Shown here piece by piece: positions 1-5,148 of a DNA stretch of 5,157 nt (positions are counted from its first letter, which is position 1; every line of letters starts with the position of its first letter). The position numbers and the translations under genes are program-made. Source of the stretch: Oscillospiraceae bacterium (GTDB taxonomy: Bacteria > Bacillota > Clostridia > Oscillospirales > Ruminococcaceae); NCBI GenBank assembly GCA_017416665.1, contig JAFQBO010000374.1:1-5157 (forward strand). The letters run 5' to 3'. The notes under the pieces were generated by a model. It searched no databases, had not been told where the DNA came from, and saw only the letters and a list, made by a program, of their open reading frames with translations.

Positions 1-96
1 AATTCCGTAAAGTACATTGTCTATGTAGTAAAGTAAAATCTGACCGCCGTTCATGTTGAATTCATTTTTCTGCGTCTGTAATACTTCATTTGCCAT
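1..96 (-). CDS. cheW: CheW-type chemotaxis adaptor, 5' end only (cut by window edge)
   Basis: Only the first 32 codons are in the window; the reading frame is open to base 1. The start ATG (96-94) is preceded by AGGAG (110-106) at 9 nt spacing. After about 15 poorly conserved residues comes GGQILLYYIDNVLYGI, which has the pattern of the first beta strands of a CheW-like SH3 fold (a hydrophobic strand, a short turn, then a 'YGI' motif). CheW couples chemoreceptors to the P5 domain of CheA at the cytoplasmic face of receptor arrays. It starts 20 nt after the cheA stop codon, with its ribosome-binding site directly behind that stop, so co-transcription and perhaps translational coupling are likely. 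The visible part cannot exclude a CheV-type protein (CheW fused to a receiver domain), because the C-terminus is missing. Confidence 0.82.
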   Translation of the reverse strand, partial: MANEVLQTQKNEFNMNGGQILLYYIDNVLYGI

Positions 97-116
97 TTTC
101 CGTCACTCCTTTTTTA

Positions 117-2300
117 TCAGTTTTCGTTTATGATACTGTCAATATCAAGAATAATTGTAATACTGCCGTCACCGAGGATTGTACATCCTGACATACCCTG
201 CTGTTTAATATTGTAGCGGTTGAACATAGGTGAGAACGGCTTTACAACGACCTGCTGTTCGCCGATAAGTTCATCAACGAGAATACATGCACTCTTGCCT
301 TCAGATTCAACAAGCACGACAACGCCGTCATAAATGTTGTTTGAATCAGGTTCAATATTATAGAACTGATGCAGTCTGATAAGCGGATAGCACTTGTTGC
401 CGTCCTTGATGATTTCCTTCTGAGAAGTATCGTAAAACAGCTGACCTTCTTTAAGTTTTATGAATTTCTTGATTGTATTTGTTGGAATTGTGAAGATGGA
501 TTTGCCGACAGAAACTTCAATACCGTCAATAATTGCAAGTGAAAGCGGAATTTTAATAATGAAGTTTGTACCTTCACCCTTTTTACTGTCAACAGAAACA
601 CTTCCGCCGATTTTTTCGATACTCTGTCTTACAACGTCCATACCAACGCCTCTGCCCGAATATTCGGTAACTTCGGTGTTTGTTGAGAAACCAGGGAGCA
701 TTACCATGTTGAAGATTTCCTTGTCGGTATACTCCTCAGCAGGCTTTGTAAGAAGACCGTTTGCCATCGCCTTTGAGAGAACCTTCTGAGTATCAATACC
801 ACCACCATCGTCTGAAACAACAATAATAACTTCACCTGATGAGTTATATGCCGCAAGAGTAATGGTACCCTTTGCAGGTTTTCCGGCCGCAATACGTTCT
901 TCTGCGGTTTTTTCGATACCGTGATCCATGGAGTTTCTAACCATGTGCATAAGCGGATCGTTGAGGTTATCAATAACGCTCTTGTCAACTTCAGTTTCTT
1001 CGCCTTCAAAAACGAGATCAACGTCCTTGTTGAGCTTTACCTTCATGTCACGGACAATTCGTGTCATTTTATTGAATACACCCGACAGCGGAACCATTCG
1101 GATTGACATTACAATGTCCTGAAGTTCATCTGTCAGTTTACGCAGTTCTCGTGCAGATTTCTGGAAATTATCAAGCTTGAGACCCTTCAGATCAGGGTTT
1201 GATGTTACCATAGCCTCAGCAATAACGATTTCACCAACCATGTCAAGAAGCTGATCGAGCTTGTTTAAGTTTACACTGATAAGGCTCTGTTTACCCTTTG
1301 TAGCATGAGTATTATTTTTCTGCTGTGAAAGAGTATTGTTAATCTGAGCCGCTGTCTGTGCCGCCGGTGCAGGTGCAGGCTTTGGTTTCTGCACTTCCGG
1401 TGCTTTCTGAGGTGCAACCGCTTTCGGTGCTTCTTCAGCCGGTGCCTTTACAGACTCTTCCTCAACCGGTGGTTTTTCCGCTTCCGGAGCCGGTGCAGGT
1501 GCCGGAGCAGTTTCCGAAGATTCAGTAAGCGGAATTCCCGCATCTTCAACTTCATACGACTTTACGTTTATAGCACCCTCTATTTCACTGAGAACGAGCT
1601 TGTAATCTTCTGCACTTGCCTTAAACATAATAAGAAAACCGTTTTCGACAATTTCCTTTGATGTTGAAGTGTCATTTTCAATATTTTCAGGAACTGTTTT
1701 AAGTTCTGTACAGTATTCAGAAATTTTATTTACTATAAGTAAGGCACGAAGGTTTTCCATTTCGCAGTTGTCTTCAAAGAAAACACGGATTTTTACAAAA
1801 CCATCAGATGCCGCTGATGGCTGCTGCTGTGTCGGAGCCGGTTCAGCTTCAGCTGTCGGTTCAGCAGCGGTTTCACCAGGCATTGTACCTGTTTTAAGAT
1901 ATTCAACAAATTTTTCGATTTTCGCCAGCTGATCGCTGAAATCAGTCGGGACGGAATCCTCGTCCTGAAGCATTTCAATTTCTGCCTTGAGCAAATCAGA
2001 GGAATCAAATATCAGTTCATACAAGGTCTGGATCGACTCAATAACCGGTTTTTCCTCACGGATTATGAAAAACATGTCTTCAATTCTGTGTGCGAGTATT
2101 GACATATTTTCAAGTCCCATCATGGCAGAACTACCCTTGATAGTATGCATTATACGGAATATTTCGTTGATATCTTCTTCATCAAATCTATTGTTGCTTT
2201 CTGTTCTCATCATAATCTGGTCAAGCGTTTCCAAAAGCGATGTAGATTCGTAAATATACATATCTATCATGCTTTCCATGCCTGATTCAAATCTGCTCAT
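117..2300 (-). CDS. cheA: Chemotaxis histidine kinase CheA (727 aa, P1-P5 complete)
   Basis: Full-length CheA, the kinase that autophosphorylates and passes phosphate to CheY/CheB under receptor control. P1 (Hpt) covers about residues 5-110 with the phospho-acceptor motif HTIKG at His52. An acidic Ala/Pro linker (about 138-166) leads to a P2-like response-regulator docking domain (about 168-253, with FFEDNCEMENLRAL). A long Ala/Pro/Glu linker (about 259-335) precedes the P3 dimerisation helices (about 338-405). The P4 ATP-binding domain shows the N box (HMVRNSMDHGIE from 452), G1 (DDGGGID 497-503), F box (PGFST 536-540) and G2 (GRGVGMDVV 549-557). P5, the CheW-like regulatory domain, runs from about 590 to 727. 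All catalytic motifs look intact. The start at 2300 is supported by AGGTG (2311-2307) at 6 nt spacing; Met8 and Met11 lack an equally placed site. It lies 39 nt after fliG and 20 nt before cheW, with no terminator visible in either gap. Confidence 0.97.
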   Translation of the reverse strand: MSRFESGMESMIDMYIYESTSLLETLDQIMMRTESNNRFDEEDINEIFRIMHTIKGSSAMMGLENMSILAHRIEDMFFIIREEKPVIESIQTLYELIFDSSDLLKAEIEMLQDEDSVPTDFSDQLAKIEKFVEYLKTGTMPGETAAEPTAEAEPAPTQQQPSAASDGFVKIRVFFEDNCEMENLRALLIVNKISEYCTELKTVPENIENDTSTSKEIVENGFLIMFKASAEDYKLVLSEIEGAINVKSYEVEDAGIPLTESSETAPAPAPAPEAEKPPVEEESVKAPAEEAPKAVAPQKAPEVQKPKPAPAPAAQTAAQINNTLSQQKNNTHATKGKQSLISVNLNKLDQLLDMVGEIVIAEAMVTSNPDLKGLKLDNFQKSARELRKLTDELQDIVMSIRMVPLSGVFNKMTRIVRDMKVKLNKDVDLVFEGEETEVDKSVIDNLNDPLMHMVRNSMDHGIEKTAEERIAAGKPAKGTITLAAYNSSGEVIIVVSDDGGGIDTQKVLSKAMANGLLTKPAEEYTDKEIFNMVMLPGFSTNTEVTEYSGRGVGMDVVRQSIEKIGGSVSVDSKKGEGTNFIIKIPLSLAIIDGIEVSVGKSIFTIPTNTIKKFIKLKEGQLFYDTSQKEIIKDGNKCYPLIRLHQFYNIEPDSNNIYDGVVVLVESEGKSACILVDELIGEQQVVVKPFSPMFNRYNIKQQGMSGCTILGDGSITIILDIDSIINEN

Positions 2301-2339
2301 AATTTACACCTGCCTATATCTTAATATTTAGTATTTATT

Positions 2340-3464
2340 TTAAGGAATTATTTCATCCATTCCGCCCTTGGACATTACAATTTCGCCTGCTTCTTCAAGA
2401 CGTCTGATTGTTTCAATAATAGTTCTCTGAGCATCTTCAACGTCACGCATACGGACATTATGGAGATACTGAAGATCTGTAGTAACTGTTTCCTGCTGAC
2501 GCTGTGACATGTTATTCATAATAACATCCTTAACTTCAGCACCTGCACCCTTGAGTGCAACAGTAAGATCCTTCTGATCGATTTCTCTGAGGAATATCTG
2601 GATTTCACGGTTATCAAGAAATACAATGTCGTCGAATGTAAACATCTTCTTACGGATTTCTTCAACAAGTTCAGGATCTGAAACATCGAGTTCTTCCATA
2701 ATTGATTTTTCTGTTCTTGTATCGAGATTGTTCATAACGTCTGCAAGGTAGTTTACGCCGCCGAATTCAACCTGACCGACAGAAGATACAGAGCTGAGTT
2801 TTTCGTGAATCATTTCCTCAACACCTCTGATTACCTGCGGCGAGGTACTGTCAAGATCCGCAATACGCTTGAAAACTTCAATCTGTACATCTTCAGGAAG
2901 TTCTGCAATAATCTGTGCTGATTTTTTTGAATTGATGTGTGAAAGAACGAGTGCTATTGTCTGTGGAAGTTCGTTCTGAAGCGTTGTAAGAATACTCTTG
3001 TAATCGACATCACGCAGAAATTCAAAGGCTCTGTTTGCACTCTGAATTCTTTCCATAAGCATTTTTGCCTTTTCCTTGCCAAAAGCGTTCATGAGGACAC
3101 TCATAGAGTATGCCTGACCGCCTTCTGCAACAACCTTCTGTGCAACAAATAATTCATAGAATTCTTCCATGATTGCTTTGATGGAATCCTGACTCAGGCT
3201 TTCAATACGGGAAATTTCAATGGAAATTTTTTCTACTTCTTCGTCGCTGAGGTGCTTGTATATCTCTGATGCTGTATCCTGTCCGACTGCAACAATAAAA
3301 GCCGCAACCTTTCGCAGGGTGGACATTTTTTCCTTTTCGGAAACTTCCTCATCAACTGCTTCATCTACAACTGCTTCGGCAGTATTTTCCGTCTGATTTA
3401 CATTTTGTTTTTCGTTTTTAGAATCTTTTTTATTATCTTTCTTTGACGACACCGGTCGTGACAT
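2340..3464 (-). CDS. fliG: Flagellar motor switch protein FliG (374 aa, extended N-terminus)
   Basis: FliG is the rotor subunit that sits between the FliF ring and FliM and takes torque from the MotA/MotB stator. The canonical body begins near residue 45. FliG_N is about 47-150. The middle domain carries an EHPQTIAL-like motif, here ELPQTIALVLSHI, at about 165-177. A Gly-Gly hinge (GGVNYLADVMN, about 235-245) leads to the C-terminal torque domain. That domain begins at DPELVEEIRKKMF (about 263), contains LREIDQKDL and ALKGA in the charged torque-helix region, and ends with IRRLEEAGEIVM. The first ~46 residues are an added low-complexity tail, Lys/Asn-rich then Glu/Val-rich, so the protein is longer than the usual 330-345 aa. 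I chose the ATG at 3464 because a near-perfect AAGGAGGAG (3478-3470) lies 5 nt upstream; a start at 3488 would place that site inside the gene. It is the first gene of the operon, with no fliF or fliH next to it. Confidence 0.96.
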   Translation of the reverse strand: MSRPVSSKKDNKKDSKNEKQNVNQTENTAEAVVDEAVDEEVSEKEKMSTLRKVAAFIVAVGQDTASEIYKHLSDEEVEKISIEISRIESLSQDSIKAIMEEFYELFVAQKVVAEGGQAYSMSVLMNAFGKEKAKMLMERIQSANRAFEFLRDVDYKSILTTLQNELPQTIALVLSHINSKKSAQIIAELPEDVQIEVFKRIADLDSTSPQVIRGVEEMIHEKLSSVSSVGQVEFGGVNYLADVMNNLDTRTEKSIMEELDVSDPELVEEIRKKMFTFDDIVFLDNREIQIFLREIDQKDLTVALKGAGAEVKDVIMNNMSQRQQETVTTDLQYLHNVRMRDVEDAQRTIIETIRRLEEAGEIVMSKGGMDEIIP

Positions 3465-3469
3465 TTGTT

Positions 3470-3478
3470 CTCCTCCTT
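3470..3478 (-). promoter_or_regulatory. Ribosome-binding site that fixes the fliG start
   Basis: The minus strand reads AAGGAGGAG followed by AACAA and ATG. This is a near-perfect anti-16S match at ideal distance from the ATG at 3464. It rules against the longer reading that would begin at 3488, eight codons upstream, which has no comparable site. Confidence 0.9.
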
Positions 3479-3509
3479 GAAACTGCATATTTCAATATTT
3501 ACATCATTC

Positions 3510-3538
3510 ATTATAACATATTTTTTCTGTTTTGACAA
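3510..3538 (-). promoter_or_regulatory. Predicted SigA-type promoter for fliG-cheA-cheW
   Basis: On the minus strand, -35 TTGTCA (3538-3533, one mismatch to TTGACA) is followed by a 17-nt spacer and a perfect -10 TATAAT (3515-3510). A TG dinucleotide one base upstream of the -10 (3518-3517) makes it an extended -10. Transcription would start near 3503, giving a leader of about 39 nt before the fliG ATG. No motility-sigma (SigD/sigma-28) match of the GCCGATAA type was seen on this strand, so the core chemotaxis operon seems to be read by the housekeeping sigma factor. This is predicted from sequence match only. Confidence 0.72.
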
Positions 3539-3732
3539 TACTGTTTTATTAATATGCCAATAAATCTAATTTCAAGACATATTTTTTGTGCAAAACACAC
3601 ATATAAAACACCTTGGAATATTTTTATTTTCAAAAAGCGCAGTCAAAAAAATATCAAAACAAACCATAAAACACAGCATATCAAGGCTATTTATTAATAT
3701 TATACAGCTTTTTTCACAATAAGTCAAGTTAT

Positions 3733-3762
3733 TTGAGTAGATTATTACTAACGTTTTATAAT
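3733..3762 (+). promoter_or_regulatory. Possible secondary promoter upstream of the receptor gene
   Basis: TTGAGT (3733-3738), an 18-nt spacer and a perfect TATAAT (3757-3762). The spacing is acceptable and the -10 is perfect, but the -35 has two mismatches. In DNA this AT-rich such a match can occur by chance. If used, it would give a leader of about 190 nt. Confidence 0.3.
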
Positions 3763-3790
3763 TATTTTATATAATAAATTTCTTTTTCTA

Positions 3791-3819
3791 TTGACAAACG
3801 GATAAAAATATAATAAAAT
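3791..3819 (+). promoter_or_regulatory. Predicted SigA-type promoter for the PocR receptor gene
   Basis: A perfect -35 TTGACA (3791-3796), a 17-nt spacer and -10 TAAAAT (3814-3819, one mismatch) face the receptor gene. A TATAAT at 3809-3814 overlaps but stands only 12 nt from the same -35, so TAAAAT is the better partner. Transcription would begin near 3826, leaving an untranslated leader of about 134 nt. Confidence 0.65.
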
Positions 3820-3839
3820 AATAAATAGAGATATTTTCG

Positions 3840-3872
3840 GCGATACTAACTTTTTTTTATTTTTTGTATCGC
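3840..3872 (+). promoter_or_regulatory. Inverted repeat in the receptor-gene leader
   Basis: GCGATAC (3840-3846) and GTATCGC (3866-3872) are perfect 7-bp complements separated by 19 nt, almost all T. In RNA this could form a hairpin with a U-rich loop just after the predicted transcription start. In DNA it could be a two-site operator with half-sites 26 bp apart. TTCCGGAA (3874-3881) follows immediately, and GCCG (3896-3899) could pair alternatively with CGGC (3838-3841). The function is unknown, and no known riboswitch class was recognised. Confidence 0.4.
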
Positions 3873-3943
3873 ATTCCGGAAATCTATCATAATTTGCCGT
3901 AATCAAATATGAGAACATTTTTCTTATATAAATATAAAGGCTC

Positions 3944-3952
3944 AGGAAGGTG
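3944..3952 (+). promoter_or_regulatory. Ribosome-binding site that fixes the receptor start
   Basis: AGGAAGGTG lies 7 nt before the ATG at 3960. An in-frame TTG two codons earlier (3954) is only 1 nt from the end of this site, so the ATG is the better start. Confidence 0.8.
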
Positions 3953-3959
3953 ATTGACA

Positions 3960-4979
3960 ATGATTCAAATTAACGACTTTAAACTTAACGAACTTATTGA
4001 TTTAAGCTTTTTACGTGAAATCCAGGAAAGATTTGCCGTTGCAACAGGAATGACCGCTTTTATTACTGATGCTGACGGAAAAAACATTACTGCCGAAAGC
4101 AATCCTTCATCGTTTTGCATGAATCTGAAAAAATCCGTAGCAATTACAAGCAAATGCAAAAACTGCCACAAAAACGGCGGTCTTGATGCTATGACCGCAG
4201 GCTGCGGAAAGGTTTACTGCTGTCATGCAGGAATTTATGAAGTTGCCGCACCAATAGTTGTAAACGGTAAATTTCTCGGTTCATTTATTGCAGGACAGGT
4301 TTTAACCGAAGCACCGACAAGCTCATCATCAAGATATGCGATTGAACTCGGTATGCAGGCAGGCGAATATGCAAACGAAGTTTCAGGGCTTGACGTTGTT
4401 CCGGAAGGAAAACTCAAGGCTTACGCTGATCTGCTTTACTCAATGGCAGAACTTATTTCCTCAAAGGCATACAACGAGTATCTCAGACGTTTCAGCGAAG
4501 ATTCAGGTTCAGGCTTTGATGATACCGTTTCTCTTGTTGCAAAGCTTTCTGAGGTTGAAAATCTTGTTGAAATTAATTCCAATACCCTTGAAAAGCTCAG
4601 AAATGAATTTTCACAGCTCGAAAACGTTGCAGAAAAGACAGTTTCGGAAGTTAAGGCAACAAAGGATACCGTAAAGCTGATTCAGGATATTGCAATGAAC
4701 ACAAGAATCCTCGGTTTCAATGCGTACATAGAAGCAGCAAGAGCAAAGGAATACGGTAAGAGCTTCGGTGTAATTACGGAAGAAATCCGTGGTTTTGCTG
4801 ATAAGAGTAAGGACTCAGCCGATAAAATTGAGGAAGCTATGGGAAGTATCAGCGGTTATACAGGTCAGATCGACAAGCGTGTCAAAAACACTGAAAAGCT
4901 GTTGTCAGACTGCGTAAAGAATATCGAAAAATTCTCCATGATACTCAATTCAATTATTTCTCAGAATGGCAAAAATTAA
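3960..4979 (+). CDS. Soluble PocR-domain chemoreceptor-like protein (339 aa)
   Basis: The N-terminal half (about residues 5-170) matches the PocR sensory domain, a PAS-like ligand-binding fold named from the Salmonella propanediol regulator. It shows FITDADG near 34-40, FC at Cys53, CKNC at Cys66/Cys69, and CCHAG (Cys87, Cys88, His89) followed by a hydrophobic VAAPIVVNGKFLGSFIAGQ. The C-terminal half (about 188-335) is a helical hairpin of methyl-accepting chemotaxis type, with tip motif NAYIEAARAKEYGKSFGVI at about 254-272. This tip would contact CheA and CheW. There is no signal peptide, transmembrane segment or HAMP domain, so the protein should be cytoplasmic. The signalling arms are only about 70 residues each, short for a chemoreceptor, and there is no receptor-type C-terminal pentapeptide. 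It is transcribed divergently from fliG-cheA-cheW, which fits a role as an input to that kinase. The ligand cannot be read from the sequence; propanediol is known only for the founding member. Confidence 0.9.
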   Translation: MIQINDFKLNELIDLSFLREIQERFAVATGMTAFITDADGKNITAESNPSSFCMNLKKSVAITSKCKNCHKNGGLDAMTAGCGKVYCCHAGIYEVAAPIVVNGKFLGSFIAGQVLTEAPTSSSSRYAIELGMQAGEYANEVSGLDVVPEGKLKAYADLLYSMAELISSKAYNEYLRRFSEDSGSGFDDTVSLVAKLSEVENLVEINSNTLEKLRNEFSQLENVAEKTVSEVKATKDTVKLIQDIAMNTRILGFNAYIEAARAKEYGKSFGVITEEIRGFADKSKDSADKIEEAMGSISGYTGQIDKRVKNTEKLLSDCVKNIEKFSMILNSIISQNGKN

Positions 4980-4991
4980 ATAATACATAAA

Positions 4992-5011
4992 AGAACCGCT
5001 TTTGCGGTTCT
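4992..5011 (-). terminator. Hairpin just after the receptor gene, possible terminator
   Basis: AGAACCGC (4992-4999), a TTTT loop and GCGGTTCT (5004-5011) make a perfect 8-bp stem beginning 13 bases after the receptor stop codon. On the plus strand no T run follows, so it is a poor terminator for the receptor gene, although it could protect the 3' end. On the minus strand it is followed by a T-rich stretch (TTTATGTATTATTT). It could therefore stop transcription entering from the right. Confidence 0.45.
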
Positions 5012-5014
5012 CAG

Positions 5015-5085
5015 ACTGTCGATAAACCTCAAATTAGATTTTCGTGCCGATTAAATCGGCAGGTAAACTTGAGTACGACCAAAGT
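5015..5085. other. Candidate structured element with nested complementary arms
   Basis: Several arms nest around one centre. ACT (5015-5017) pairs AGT (5083-5085), GTCG (5018-5021) pairs CGAC (5076-5079), CTCAA (5028-5032) pairs TTGAG (5069-5073), and TGCCGA (5045-5050) pairs TCGGCA (5056-5061) around a TTAAA loop. The result is a long imperfect stem with internal loops. I do not recognise it as any known riboswitch, ribozyme or sRNA. A small dispersed palindromic repeat is the other main possibility. Confidence 0.3.
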
Positions 5086-5086
5086 T

Positions 5087-5117
5087 AGGGGACGCTTTTT
5101 CTTGCAAAGCGTCCCCT
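5087..5117. repeat. Perfect 12-bp inverted repeat, strong hairpin
   Basis: AGGGGACGCTTT (5087-5098) and AAAGCGTCCCCT (5106-5117) are perfect complements around a 7-nt loop, TTCTTGC. The stem is very GC-rich for this otherwise AT-rich flank. There is no T run after it on the plus strand, so it is not a standard intrinsic terminator on its own. It may work with the adjacent hairpin starting at 5120, or be part of a repeat element. Confidence 0.6.
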
Positions 5118-5119
5118 CT

Positions 5120-5148
5120 TGAAAAACAGCCCACTGGGCTGTTTTTCA
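5120..5148. terminator. Bidirectional intrinsic terminator
   Basis: TGAAAAACAGCCC (5120-5132), loop ACT and GGGCTGTTTTTCA (5136-5148) form a perfect 13-bp stem. The GC-rich core CAGCCC/GGGCTG is flanked by A5 on one side and T5 on the other, so either strand yields a GC stem followed by a U tract. It is the best terminator for the receptor transcript, about 140 bases past its stop codon, and could also serve a convergent gene to the right of the window. Confidence 0.8.

Larger units (their letters stand above)
3489..3959. other. AT-rich divergent intergenic region, no gene
   Basis: This stretch of about 470 bp separates the divergent fliG operon and the receptor gene. I see no credible coding region: short open frames lack ribosome-binding sites, have AT-driven composition and resemble no known protein. 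It holds the fliG promoter at its left end, one good and one weaker promoter for the receptor gene at its right end, and an inverted repeat in the receptor leader. The middle (about 3600-3675) is rich in short A and T tracts spaced roughly 10-14 bp apart, which might bend the DNA. No tRNA, terminator or known riboswitch was recognised. Confidence 0.7.

Noticed and set aside
460..2253. Several open frames on the plus strand and a second minus frame inside cheA
   Set aside because: They overlap a strongly conserved complete cheA, lack ribosome-binding sites and have shadow-frame composition.
3532..3560. TTGACA on the plus strand near 3532
   Set aside because: No acceptable -10 hexamer at 15-19 nt, and it overlaps the -35 of the minus-strand fliG promoter, which explains it as the opposite strand of TTGTCA.
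3687..3716. Possible terminator GGCT...AGCTTTTTT in the intergenic region
   Set aside because: The complementary arms are only about 4 bp and the loop is AT-rich, too weak for a credible intrinsic terminator.
3822..3846. Motility-sigma-like site TAAA-N13-GGCGATAC on the plus strand
   Set aside because: The spacer is 13 rather than 14-16 and the -10 has two mismatches. The -10 part is also explained by the GCGATAC inverted repeat. A better SigA-type promoter lies just upstream.
3748..3960. Open frame of 70 codons on the minus strand in the intergenic region
   Set aside because: AT-driven composition (Ile, Tyr, Phe, Lys), no convincing ribosome-binding site, no family resemblance, and it runs antisense through the receptor promoter and leader.
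4235..4674. Open frames on both strands inside the receptor gene
   Set aside because: They are alternative frames of a well-supported coding region and resemble no known protein.
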